64,000 nt of DNA from Dallia pectoralis. Its lineage: Eukaryota > Chordata > Actinopteri > Esociformes > Umbridae. The notes beneath the pieces are model-generated. The model ran no database searches and was not told the DNA's origin. It worked only from the letters and a program-made list of their open reading frames with translations. Location of the stretch: positions 23,372,344 to 23,436,343 of the forward strand of contig CM055730.1 in NCBI GenBank assembly GCA_029465975.1, in the 5' to 3' direction. The position numbers and the translations under genes are program-made. This document shows positions 32,601 through 43,744 of this stretch, piece by piece. Position 1 is the first letter of the stretch. Each line of letters opens with the position of its first letter.

Positions 32601-35600
32601 AACGTTAAGGTATAGTGTAAGGCAAGTCAAATGGATTTGGGAAATGGACCGGGCGGGATTTTATATTTTCGGTGCTGAAAAGAAAGACGTTATGTTTTAG
32701 CAGTCACATCAATATTGCCCGCATAATCATACAGTATGATCAAATATTGGGGGGGACAAATTGTCCTCCTTTGAATATTGGGGGGACGTGTCCCCCTGTC
32801 CCCCCATAGGATAACGCCTATGGTTTAGAGGAAATCGTAATGAGGGAGGGTGCTGCACATGCGTTTTTGGTGTGTGGGATATATATCAGGTGAATGGAGA
32901 TCGCTCTCTCTTTTATTAGTGTGCTTTGGCCATAGACGTGCTGCGAGTCTTGACACTTCTATTATAACGTTGTTAACTCATTTACACGTTGTTTTTCATT
33001 TTACAGTCAATTGAAACATTTTGGTTGGCTTGATTTAAAAAGAAATAAATGTGTTTATTTTGAAAAAATATGGTAAGCCTGACGTCAATTGAAACCTTCA
33101 AGTCAATTCAAGTATTTTATTGAATGTTAAATGCAAAAGATATATTCCCATGACTCTGTTGCCTTTGCTTATGTTAATGCGATCGAAATCATCCTGCTAC
33201 TCAATACAATGGATTTTCTGATTGGCAGATCTATTATCCAGGTCTAAAGAAAAAAGGAATGAATAGTCGAATCTCTGTTTAGAACAGCCAAATCCGATTT
33301 AAAAAATCTGCTGGGTTGCTTTGGGTCGTTGTCCATCTGTAATGTGGACAATCAACTTTGCTGAATCGGCACAGACAATATATTTCATAATTCATCTGGC
33401 TGCTTCTGTCTTCTGGCACGTCATCAATAAATACTAATGAACCAGTGCCATTGGAAGCCATGCATCCCCATGCCATCACACTGCCTCCACTGTGTTTTAC
33501 AGATGATGTGGTATGCTTTGGACCATTAGATCTTCCTAGCCTTCTCCATAATTTATTTTCTTCCCATCATTTTGGTACAGGTACATTTTTGGTTTCACCT
33601 GTCCAAAGATTGTTGTTCCAGAAACGGGCTGGCTTTTTAAATAGATTTTTATTATTATTAAAATATAGCCATTTCGGCTACGAAAATGCAATTTTCACAG
33701 CACCAAAACAATGGTGATCCGGGAGATGAGACCTTTAAAACAATACCAAACTCGACTATGTGTGATGTATGCTTCATATAGAGTTACCGTTATATGGGCC
33801 AAATAAAAGCTGAGTAGGCTGTATTGCGGCATCTCTCCAATTGCGACTGCTCTGAGGATTTTCCTCATTCAAAGCTTGCTATTTTTCGGCCTGATCAGCT
33901 GGTTAAAACCCAACCCTCCGTGAGTCTGTGCGATCGGTTCGTTTTTAGTTGACATTATGTAGCCGGGGAGAACTAAACAGGATGTGACTGCTTTCCTGCA
34001 CTTTTCTAGAGAGGAGTTCACCGGCTAGGAGTATCCGATTTTCACCATTCAAAATATGCTATATTTACCGGTTAAAACAACTTTCTGCGATCTACCGTTT
34101 GTAGCCGTTACACAGCCAAAAAATAAACAAGGAAGTGGCTTTTAGAAGTTGCTGTAAAGTTACCAATTTGGATAACATTCTTGCTTGAGCGGATGGTCTC
34201 TGAGTGTGGAGGTGTTGCGATGGTATGGGGGTGTTTTGCTGGTGACACAAAAAAGTATTTAAGGGACACTCTGATTTGTTTTTATAAGGACAATGACTGA
34301 CAACACACCAAGAAAAAGAGCTTTGGTGCTCAATCTGAAAATGTAACAATTATTGGGCTACGTCATTATTTTATATGATATACGTATAGTACTTTTGTTT
34401 TCATTATATACTACACTCTGAAAAAATAGTCCTTTGAATGAGTGGGTGTGTCAAAACGTTTGACTGGTACTGTATATTATAACATACTGTTTAGTGCATG
34501 TCAGAATACTGTTTATTGCAAGTCTGAATTTACTGTTTGACTCTTTTAGATCAGAAACTAAGCTGTGGTCACCGCTTTCTTCGGAGGAAGGAAAGACCAA
34601 CCCTTACAAGATGAATCTTGCGGCTGAGCCACAGGTTTGTACATAATTATTTGTCACTCAGACCAAATGTGCCATTAGAACATTATGTAAACTTGGAGAT
34701 CTGTTCATGCCTGTCATTGAGCATTATCTCGAAAAACTCATGCTCACAGAGAGGAAATGGCCCACTATCTGCAACACAAGCAAAGGCTGTTTTTTTTATA
34801 CTGCCAATGATGAGGTCATTGTTTACATCCCAACAGGAGATTGCCTAGGAGACCGTAGTTTTATCAGCCAAGCTCTGACTCAAGACTTCATTCCCACCTA
34901 CTAAATGGAAAATTACCAGGGTGGGAATTCATGTAGGAAGCGTGTGATTTGTCAGACATCCGCCGCCTTCAAGGATGTGTTAAGAACCAATTGCATTTTG
35001 TTCACAGAATACTTTGAAATACTGCATATGTGTAGTTTTACGCACAGAAGTTGTTAAGGTGCTTTCTCGCTTGATTGTGATAAAAAAACTTGACCGTTAA
35101 GGAAACTCACCTCTGCAGTTCATTTGATTGCATCAGCAGCGAGTGACGCTATACAATTTGTCACATTGTGAAAAGTGTTTGTGTGAAGCCACAGTCAGTC
35201 TGCCAAAGTCCCTGGTTTTTATTGTCTTATTTTTTTATGATGTGCATGGAGCATGAGGTTTTTTTGAAGATATTTTGTGTTTTTATGGCTGGTAAATTAG
35301 CTCGGTATAATACAGTAATAACCTGCTTGCATGTCAATGTCTTATGTCCTGTTGCCCTCTAACAGGCTATTTTATGAAAAAAGTTATGAAATAAGCTTGA
35401 CTGTTGTATCCTCAATGTGTTTGTTTGGAAATTTCCAATTTGCTAAGGTAATCTAAAGCCGATTACTCTCTATTCTCTCGCTTATTCTGTCTACTTTGTT
35501 AATCTAATTTACAGGAGGTGAAACAAATTGGTTCTGCCCACAACCGGAGTGCCCTGCCATTTGCTGGGTTTAGCCCCAAAGTGGTCACTAATCAGTACAA

Positions 35601-38600
35601 CAATCCCTCCGGCCTGTACTCCTCCGCAAACATCAAGAACTTCAACACGGCCGTTGATGACGCAAAAAGCCACGTCACAGCTGCTAATGAGCCAACCACC
35701 ACGTAAGGATCTATCCAAGCTCGTTGTTATTTAGTTTTTTGTGGCAACGTGTTTAGTTTGTTTGCTTCCGTGCTTTTATGCAGGGAGCGCAGTTCTGATA
35801 TTGTTTCTCACAAATTGGTCTTTTGACTTTTTGAGTTATATCTGAAACATATTGCTCTTTCCAAGCATTTGCAGTGGGGCAGTTTTTTTTTTTTTTAATT
35901 CAACACTTGTTTACTTCTGGGTTTTGGGTTTTAAATTATACAATGAGGATCGGGTTGAAGTATAGACTGTCATCTTTATTTTAGAGCCTGCACAACTCTT
36001 GTCGAAAGCTATGGTTGTCACATGATTAGCATGTACAAGCATTAACATGTACCAAAGTGAAGGCAAGAGGAAAGGGCGGGGGAACTGGTATACCAACTAA
36101 TCTGTTAAATGGTGCATTATGTACTGGGGCATTAGGTACTGGGGCATTAGGTACTGGGGCATTAGGTACTGGGCCATTAGGTACTGGGGCATTATTTACT
36201 GGCTAGGTACTGGTGCATTATGTACTGGGGCATTATGTACTGGGCCATTATGTACTGGGCCATTATGTACTGGGCCATTAGGTACTGGGCCATTAGGTAC
36301 TGGGCCATTAGGTACTGGGCCATTAGGTACTGGGCCATTAGGTACTGGGCCATTAGGTACTGGGCCATTAGGTACTGGGCCATTAGGTACTGGTGCATTA
36401 GGTACTGGTGCATTAGGTACTGGTGCATTAGGTACTGGTGCATTAGGTACTGGGCCATTAGGTACTGGGCCATTAGGTACTGGGCCATTAGGTACTGGGC
36501 CATTAGGTACTGGGCCATTAGGTACTGGGCCATTAGGTACTGGGCCATTAGGTACTGGGCCATTAGGTACTGGGCCATTAGGTACTGGGCCATTAGGTAC
36601 TGGGCCATTAGGTACTGGGCCATTAGGTACTGGTGCATTAGGTACTGGTGCATTAGGTACTGGGCCATTAGGTACTGGGCCATTAGGTACTGGGCCATTA
36701 GGTACTGGGCCATTAGGTACTGGGCCATTAGGTACTGGGCCATTAGGTACTGGGCCATTAGGTACTGGGCCATTAGGTACTGGGCCATTAGGTACTGGTG
36801 CATTAGGTACTGGGCCATTAGGTACTGGTGCATTAGGTACTGGGCCATTAGGTACTGGGCCATTAGGTACTGGGCCATTAGGTACTGGGCCATTAGGTAC
36901 TGGGCCATTAGGTACTGGGCCATTAGGTACTGGGCCATTATTTACTGGCTAGGTACTGGTGTCACTCGAACTGTCTCACGTGATGATTTGAAGTCTACGG
37001 AAACATTGTCTGCTTGTTTGGGTTGGACTTTGCCTTTAACATTAACATTTAAAGTCGACCTCTGTAGCTCAAGTATATATTGTAATATGATGTCCTTATG
37101 CGTGTTTGCTTTTGATTTGCTTCCCCTTGCATCATTTATGAATTACCCCATGTAAATTAAAGTGTCTTCGTTTTGTTCTTCAGTCCAGATTCATCAAATG
37201 ATCGAACACCAGTTGTGGCCGATTCTGAGGTCTACAAAATGCTGCAGGAAAACCAAGAAGCAGATGAACCTCCTCGACAGTCTGCTTCATTCAAAGTGTT
37301 GCAGGAGATTCTGGAGTCAGGTACCTATTAGCACGTATAAACTATGTGGTTTGAATGCTGATGGCTGTAATGTGAGACCATATACCACGGGTTTGCCATC
37401 ACAATACCTTTTTTACGGCTATGATTAGGTTGGTAAGTGGTTTATGAGTGCAATGGGGCATCTCAGAGGTTTGTGATATACTGCCAATATACTCTGCAAT
37501 GCGTGGAGACTATGACCAGCTCTTAGTGGTGGTATACTGACCATATACCACACCCCCTGGTGTCTTATTGCATTCATACACCATATGCCACTAGTATGTT
37601 TTATTTAAGGGGGCATTCATTTGTCCATTTTAACAAACGGGTTTTAAATGGCAGTGTTTTGAGTTGACACTACCACATTTAGTTTGGCCTTTTTCAAAAT
37701 GAGGTGATTGAATTAATTATGGCATTAGCAGTCTGTCCTCTCATTGGTGTTAATTTTACCAGCATTTCTTTTACATTGTGCTTTTCAAAATTCTGAACTG
37801 GAGTATTTGAGTTTGGAAATTACTATGGTGGTCAAATAGTCAATGTAATGTCTGCAACTCAATGTTAACAATGCAGTTGTCAAGTAGCCTGTAAACAGTC
37901 AATTGTATTCTATACTTGTGTAAAACAGCTGACACTGTATAGTATACTTTTACATATTAACTACGTTTTCACGATTCGTATTGACAATCGTTAAGTGGAC
38001 TAACTAACCATGATATTGTGTCTCCTCTTTACAGACACAGATAAACCCTCTGGGTTCAGAAGTGTGAAACCACCGGCCACTAAAATCGGTTCGTCTGTTG
38101 GAAATGCCGACAAGTTATCAATATGTGACAAATGTGGATCAGGGATTGTGTAAGTACAACACATTAATAGAACATCAAGGCCCTTTTTTATGGGTGGTGT
38201 GATATTTCATAATGCATTGTATTTCCTCATCTTTTTATGTCAATCAATGAAAAGTGGGTCGGGGTGAAATAGGTTAGTCGTGCAAAGAGCTTAACCAAGG
38301 TTGTAAGGGGTAAATCACCACAAACTGTGTTTAATCGCACAGAGATTATTACTACACTACCTCATCAATGTTTATGTTTGTCAAAGCTGTTGATTTAGCC
38401 AACATTTCTATAATATTTTCAGTGAGGATAAAAATTTAATCATAAAGATCAATCTATTTGGACTGCTACTGTTACCATGACAGGTTCAGGTTTATTTATG
38501 ACATAGCGTATTGCTTCAAGACAAGCGTCAACAACCATATGAACTAGCTAAATAATGATGAAAACATTACACATAAGGTGTTACAAATGTGGGTGGTGAC

Positions 38601-39600
38601 CTAGCTTAGGAACTTGCTGATCATTGTCACAACCAAGATTATTTTTTGTGTAACTGCTGAGACCATCAACTAAATTGCTATAGTACAACATTCAAAGGAT
38701 TAGCCAATCACCGGCTAAAGACTAGCCACTTCCATTGATTCACATATCCCTTGTGATCGTTCAATACAAATTTAAATATGGCATTAAATGTTGAAATGGG
38801 GCATTTTCTAAATAAATAAGCCATTAAATTATGAAAATAACAATATTATGAAATGGAATGTATTATTATGAAATATTATACCACTCATTTTAAAACTTGT
38901 GAAATACACCTGAAAGGTATTTTATTCATAAAACGGGGACACTGTTTGATCCGATTGCACTACCTGGGCAACAATTGAAATATTAAATCAATGACAGGAA
39001 ATTAGTATGGTGCTATTTGGGAGGCTTCATCTGTGCCCATTAATAAAATGGTTCCATTTGGAACTGGGAGTAGACTGGCAGAAGAATTTGGATATTACAA
39101 TTGTCAGTTAAAATTTAAATGTTCAGTTTCATCTAAAATGTTTTTCTACTGGTGTTTGTCTCCTCCTTGTGGTTTCTTTGAGAATGTCACATTAGTAAGT
39201 GTTTAGTGTCACAGGTCAGTTCATTTGGCAGATATGCATCCATACAGGGTTTATGCTACCAGCTGTGATTAAGAGTACTTGATGATTTTCAACTACAAAT
39301 TGACATTACAGCCCGTGTCAGCATTCTGATGAAAACCCACTGCAAAAAAAGGAATTCGTGTGAGGTTTTCTAATGATTTACCTGACTTACACATTTCTCT
39401 TCTTTCCACGAAGCGGGATGGTCGTCAAGTTGCGGGACAAATTCCGCCACCCAGAGTGCTACACGTGCTCCGATTGTGACGTCAACCTTAAACAGAAAGG
39501 GCATTTCTTTGTGGAGGACCGGATCTATTGTGAGAAGCATGCTCGGGAGCATATGACCCCACCTGAAGGCTATGACGTGGTCACGGTCTACCCCAAGTAG
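29537..39600 (+). CDS. pdlim1: pdlim1 (CLP36), complete, seven exons
   Basis: PDZ-LIM adaptor that binds alpha-actinin through its PDZ domain and links kinases to actin fibres and Z-discs. The seven exons listed separately join in phase to 318 residues plus stop, close to the roughly 330 of mammalian PDLIM1. The PDZ domain is residues about 1-82, with the GPWGFRL carboxylate-binding loop. A ZASP-like middle segment (IGSAHNRSALPF, NQYNNPSGLYS) follows. One LIM domain at about 258-310 has zinc ligands in CDKC, H-x2-C, C-x2-C and C-x2-H. The ending TPPEGYDVVTVYPK is the PDLIM1 signature and separates it from PDLIM3. It lies about 1.5 kb downstream of sorbs1 in the same orientation. The start codon has a fair context (tcgccATGC). 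Confidence 0.97.
30566..30717 (+). CDS. pdlim1: pdlim1 exon 2, rest of PDZ
   Basis: Acceptor tttag, donor gtaaag, phase 0 to 2. It encodes VTPGSKAAQANLSIGDQILA, IDGEPTENMTHLEAQNKIKG and CVEDMTLSVD. Confidence 0.97.
31508..31580 (+). repeat. tRNA-derived SINE head
   Basis: A tRNA-like block (tggttagggggcttggctg) is followed by a B box, ggttcggttcc (31,553-31,563). There is no intact cloverleaf or anticodon arm that I can fold, so it is a SINE remnant, not a tRNA gene. Confidence 0.55.
31868..32471. mobile_element. MITE-like element with long imperfect inverted ends
   Basis: The left end ccactacatagaaccagc and then tcgacttgac is the reverse complement, with few changes, of the right end gtcgagtcaagctgaggcgc, then gctggttctgtgtagtgg. 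A CA microsatellite lies inside (32,041-32,062). It has no coding capacity. Family unknown to me, target duplication not clear. Confidence 0.65.
33250..33690 (-). pseudogene. Tc1-like transposase fragment
   Basis: The minus strand reads MAWGCMASNGTGSLVFIDDV and, upstream, pieces of the preceding segment (PKHTTSSVKHSGGS), both typical of fish Tc1 transposases. Frameshifts and stops break it. Confidence 0.75.
34160..34335 (+). pseudogene. Second Tc1-like transposase fragment
   Basis: The + strand reads ECGGVAMVWGCFAGDT, then a broken QDND-like stretch. It is on the strand opposite the 33.3-kb fragment, so these are two insertions. Confidence 0.6.
34425..34481. repeat. Tc1-type terminal inverted repeat end
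   Basis: ctctgaaaaaatagtccttt followed by gagtgggtgtgtcaaaacgt and ttgactggtactgta matches the terminal repeat typical of fish Tc1-like elements. I did not find a partner end. Confidence 0.65.
34550..34634 (+). CDS. pdlim1: pdlim1 exon 3
   Basis: Acceptor ttttag, donor gtttgt, phase 2 to 0. It encodes RSETKLWSPLSSEEGKTNPY and KMNLAAEPQ, as in mammalian PDLIM1. Confidence 0.96.
35515..35702 (+). CDS. pdlim1: pdlim1 exon 4
   Basis: Acceptor ttacag, donor gtaagg, phase 0 to 2. It carries the ZASP-like motif (IGSAHNRSALPF) and VVTNQYNNPSGLYSSANIKN. A 15-bp minisatellite lies in the next intron. Confidence 0.96.
36118..36962. repeat. 15-bp minisatellite (GGTACTGGGCCATTA), about 55 copies
   Basis: A near-perfect 15-bp tandem array in pdlim1 intron 4, with unit variants ggggcatta, gggccatta and ggtgcatta. 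Because 15 is a multiple of three, open frames of 250-310 codons appear on both strands; they are artefacts. The segment ttatttactggctaggtact occurs at both ends of the array (36,191 and 36,937). Confidence 0.97.
37184..37320 (+). CDS. pdlim1: pdlim1 exon 5
   Basis: Acceptor cttcag, donor gtacct, phase 2 to 1. It encodes DSEVYKMLQENQEADEPPRQ and SASFKVLQEILES. Confidence 0.95.
37375..37595. repeat. MITE-like dispersed element
   Basis: Repeated accatataccac motifs and an interrupted palindrome at 37,529-37,551, with the flank accccctggtgtcttattgc. It is related to the 26.6-kb copy in the sorbs1 3' UTR. Confidence 0.5.
38035..38149 (+). CDS. pdlim1: pdlim1 exon 6, first LIM zinc ligands
   Basis: Acceptor ttacag, donor gtaagt, phase 1 to 2. 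It encodes KPSGFRSVKPPATKIGSSVG, then ICDKCGSGIV with the first CxxC of the LIM domain. Confidence 0.95.
39414..39600 (+). CDS. pdlim1: pdlim1 exon 7, LIM domain and stop
   Basis: Acceptor cgaag, phase 2. It encodes KLRDKFRHPECYTCSDCDVN, LKQKGHFFVEDRIYCEKHAR and PPEGYDVVTVYPK, then TAG. All remaining LIM zinc ligands are present. Confidence 0.97.
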
Positions 39601-39718
39601 AGATGTCTGGGTGAACACTGCCTCAAACTGCACGACCATTATTAAGGTCTTCCAAGATGCCACACAAAACCATTCCGAGACATTCTTGCTTTTAAAGATG
39701 ATGCGTTACTGGAATATT

Positions 39719-39928
39719 AATAAAATGCTATATACTGTTTCTTTTGGGTAGGGGGGAATAATGATTTGCACATTGTGTGTATATGTCCTGAAAATGAAAG
39801 CTTGATGAATTGGTGGCCTTAATAGTTGAGTCCAGGGTCTACTGATATCTCAAAAGGAATCACAAATTTGCCCTGTAGTGCTTTTAAATAATTTTGGATT
39901 TTCTGTTTTTACCACCACTGTCAATAAA
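39719..39928 (+). terminator. pdlim1: pdlim1 polyadenylation signals
   Basis: Two AATAAA hexamers at 39,719-39,724 and 39,923-39,928, 119 and 323 bp after the stop codon. The second is followed by GT-rich sequence (gatgctgttatcgttaatat). Confidence 0.6.
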
Positions 39929-40825
39929 AAAGATGCTGTTATCGTTAATATGTCTTGGAAATGTCAGCTGCTGTACTTGAATTGAACTCCTTCATTATGA
40001 TTCTGGGTGAATGGAAAAATTTAACTTTAAAGTTTTTGCCAAGCTCAATTATATTTGTATTTTTATATACTGAAAATGCTGTATTGGTCTTCCAAAATAC
40101 TCTGCACCTATCAATGTTTTTTAAGTCTTCTGATTGTACCATACATACTTATGAGTATTAAAGACATATTCTCAGACGTGACTCCGTTTTGTTAATAACA
40201 ATTGTTACATTTTAGGACTGAGGCCAAAATTCATTCGAGGATTTGTGGAGTTCAGTGGCTGGGGTGGAGTATTGGTTTACCAGTGAATTATATTCAAGGG
40301 TGGCAGGAATGTGGCCTTTAACCATGAATTACCATCTTAATGAATGAGTTACCCAGCTGTGATATGGGATTAGATTTTGTGCAAAACTGGCCTGAATGTG
40401 TTATCTTGGCTAGTGTTCAAACATGTGTTTGTTAACCCTGGGCTAGGGTTTAACTCTATGGTTCACACCAGTATTTTAAGCCCTGGTTTATGAAAAATAC
40501 CAAACTATTCATTCTATGTATAAATGTTATGTTTTCTTGTGCATGCATTTTATGTTACGAGTACATCACTGACGTGACAACTTTTTGCTTGTGGAGCAAG
40601 ATGACTACCCTGTCAGGATTAATGGAAACTGTGTGCCAAATGCTTATGTATATGTATAAAGCGAAAGTGCATCGTTGGTGATAGGTGAGAAATATTCCAT
40701 GTTTTTGTTCTTCACCGTTGTTTTCCACTGATTATTGTGTTGCTGTGTTTCTTGTGCTAGCCCTGAACAGCTATCCATGCTCTGCAGCAGGCCCAGCTAG
40801 CTCAAGGTTAAGGATTGTGCTAGTT

Positions 40826-40911
40826 CAGGGGTTCCCAAACTTTTCCATGACAAGGACCCCCAAATACCACCAGGTTTTGGCCAAGGGCCCCCTTTTGCAG
40901 GATGTGTTATT
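40826..40911. mobile_element. hAT-type terminus, interrupted by a solo LTR
   Basis: caggggttcccaaactttt is a typical hAT terminal repeat. The repeat continues with aaggacccccaaataccacc and is interrupted at 40,912. A possible partner terminus (aaaaaggttaagaaccac) lies near 49,368-49,385, but no matching 8-bp target duplication is visible. Confidence 0.5.
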
Positions 40912-40916
40912 GAACC

Positions 40917-41748
40917 TGTTACGTTCCAGCTCCCTAAAGGGAGGGGAACCAGATAACCCATTGCTCAGGCCCACCGATGCCAGCAAAGGGAGTATGGTGT
41001 TGTGGTGCGAGAAAAGGACAACAACTAAAAATACCGTAAAACAATGCTTTTATTTAGCCACGGTATTACGTAAATACTAAACAATACTAACGTTCTTGGG
41101 AAATTGGGGAGGGCTGGACAGACCAAAGCAAAGAAATAAACAAAACACAACCACTAACCTCCAAGCAACACAAACACATAAGAATCCCTACCTGGCACAC
41201 GACCCAGGTGCCCTAAACAAACATACAGCTCCGCCCAGGTCTAGCTAGTGGTTCTAGACAGAAGTATACCTACGGGTGATGTATACCCCGGGGTAGCTTT
41301 AAATCTACTCCCCAACTCCCTAAAGAACAACAAAGGAGAGAAAGACAATTATTACAAATTATAATCACAAACAATCACCAAACAAAATGCTCCGTCCTGC
41401 CAACTGGAACACAAAACAGGGATAAACTAATACACACAAAACAAGGCCAAAGGTGCTAAACAAAAATGTCAGGGAATCCATCCCAAAACCATAAAGATCC
41501 CCACATGTTACAAACCAACCAGTCAGCAGGAACCGAGAGCGAACTGATCCAAACCTGGGCTTTTTAAAGAGCCCAGGCAGCTGCAGACACTGATGAAGGG
41601 GAGTCCCAAGTCCCAATCACCAGTTGAACAACCAATCAGCTGCTGGATCAGTCTCAAAAGCCTTCTTGCCTGTGGGAAACACAAACACAACAACCACCAG
41701 CAACAAAACAATCCCAAAAAACGAACCCAGAACTCTGGGGACGTAACA
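40917..41748 (-). mobile_element. Solo LTR with 5-bp target duplication
   Basis: 832 bp starting TGTTACGTTCC and ending GGGGACGTAACA, so it has TG...CA ends. It is flanked on both sides by GAACC (40,912-40,916 and 41,749-41,753). On the minus strand a TTTAAAAAG TATA-like box (about 41,565) precedes an AATAAA (about 41,050), giving the orientation. No internal region is attached. Probably Ty3/gypsy-type. Confidence 0.85.
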
Positions 41749-42814
41749 GAACCCATGGTCAGACCATAATATGGTGTTTCCAATCAGAAAGATTAGAATT
41801 AAAAATGTAATTTTCACATATGCAACATTCATAACAATACTCATAATAATATGCTTTAGGGGGCCTTTGGCATGGCGGGGTCCATTGATTGTAATAATGT
41901 CAATGTTGTCAATAAGTGAGGGAGATAATTATTTTCAGGGGGCCGGGATTTATTACCAACAGTCCTGACCACAGGAGTGCTCCAACCAACCTCCAACCAA
42001 GCTTGAGCACCTGCCCCTTGGTGCCCAAAGTGCCCTTTTGTCAAAGCAAAATGTCCTAAATTTTTTTGAAAAAACATGCCCTTTTGTGAATGCCTGCCCA
42101 TGCCCAATCTAAATATTAATAACATTTATGAATAATAATTTCGTCGTTAATAAAATGATCCACGTGATGACCTTTCACCTGACGACGACGACCTCATCAT
42201 AACCGGACGATTCCTCACCCCGCACGCGCATTTTTTTTTATTACCAGAGGATATTTCCAACACCGCGGCATCTGGTAAGTGATGTTTCATTCTCAGCGAA
42301 GTGATTTTGATGTTTATTTACTTATTATTATTTTACAAGAACGATGTGATGTGAAGAGAGCATATGCATATGTTGTTTATATTGCTGTGTGTAGCCTGTA
42401 ATCTAGAAGTAACGTTAGCTTGCTGTTTGATGGAGAAAAGTTCACAGGCATCGAGGGCTCTGGTCTTTTTGTTGTTATTTGACTAAACTATTATTATATT
42501 ACAGTATTTTTTTTAAAACGTAGAGTGCCTTAAAAATAATTATCACAACACTGGTAAGGCCTATTCAGAATTTCTCATTCTCTTAATTATCATAATATTT
42601 TTGTCCTACAATAGCAACTGTGTTTACAAAGGCAAGACCACTGTAGCCTGTAAACTCAATAATATCTCTCTGGAAATCAATGTAATAATATCAAATAATC
42701 AATCAAAATCCAACTACATCTCATTGTCACAATGCAATTTGAAATCATGATCACAGTATTGTATACTGTAGACACACAAACACCTCTGTCTACTATATTT
42801 CTATGATATACTGA

Positions 42815-43742
42815 ACAGTAATATTACATTGGATGAGGTACTTAAAGTACTAGATAAAGCCAAGGAAAATAAAGCTGTGGGTATTGAAGATCTCCCTAAC
42901 GAGGTACTTAGGAACCCTAGCTTGTGTAGTGTCCTACATTGTTTGTGTCATATATGTTTTCAAAATGGTATTATCCCATCTGAGTGGAATAGATCAATTA
43001 TCAAACCCATCCCGAAATCTATAAAAGATGACCCTAGAGTCCCGTTGAATTATAGAGGGATTAGTTTGATTAGCACAGTTTATAAAATTTACTCAGGAGT
43101 CCTTAACAATAGACTGAATGCTTTTTTGGAGGCTTATGGAGGATTGGTAGATGAACAGAATGGGTAGATGAAACAGGGCCTGTATTGATCATATTTATGT
43201 GTTATCCTCTGTGGTGAGAGCTCGTTTGGATAGGGGTAAAAGTACTTTTACCTGCTTTGTTGACTTCGAAAAGGCATTTGATTGTGTTAACCGAGACCTT
43301 TTGCTGTTTAAATTACTTTCATCTGGTATTAATGGAAAATTCTATAATGCTATAAAACGCCTTTATAAAGAGCCCATTGCTTGTGTACAAATAAATAACT
43401 TGAGAACGGACTGGTTCCCAACGCCTTTTGGGGTGAAGCAGGGAGACTTACTCTCCCCTTCCTTGTTTGCTTTTTATATAAATGATTTAGCTCAAGAAAT
43501 TAAACAGGTAAATTTAGGTGTGCCAATTGAGGACATGAATCTAAGTATTCTGCTTTATGCAGATGATATTGTTTTGATAGCTGAAAATGAAGTTAATTTA
43601 CAAAATATGCTGAATATTATGAGTTCATGGTGTAGTAAATGGCGTCTTACTATTAATAGCGAAAAAACACAAGTTGTTCATTTTAGGGAAAAAAGTGAAT
43701 TACAGAGTTTTCATACATTTCAGTTTGGCCCTGTGCCCTATG
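42815..43742 (+). mobile_element. LINE reverse transcriptase, left segment
   Basis: ORF2 reverse-transcriptase domain: LNYRGISLISTVYKIYSGVL, FVDFEKAFDCVNRDLL, GVKQGDLLSPSLFAFYINDL and the catalytic LLYADDIVL. A stop and frame change near 43,165 break it. The 5' part (endonuclease) is missing, so it is 5'-truncated. It continues at 47,350 after an insertion. Clade not determined. Confidence 0.92.
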
Positions 43743-43744
43743 TA

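Larger units (their letters stand above)
30718..34549 (+). other. pdlim1 intron filled with transposon remnants
   Basis: A 3.8-kb intron. It holds a hAT-like terminus at about 31,410 (caggggcggactggccatc), a SINE head, a TIR element with a CA tract, a repeat end near 32,740-32,820 and two Tc1 relics. No exon recognised. Confidence 0.6.

Noticed and set aside
33445..33717. + strand 90-codon reading frame
   Set aside because: It is antisense to the Tc1-like transposase relic on the minus strand.
4113..36962. CRISPR-like repeat arrays at 4.1, 19.3 and 36.1 kb
   Set aside because: These are head-to-tail tandem repeats without unique spacers, in a vertebrate genome.
36119..37155. Reading frames of 248-311 codons with GTGPL, WAIRY and MAQYL repeats
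   Set aside because: The 15-bp minisatellite is open in several frames on both strands; it is intronic to pdlim1.
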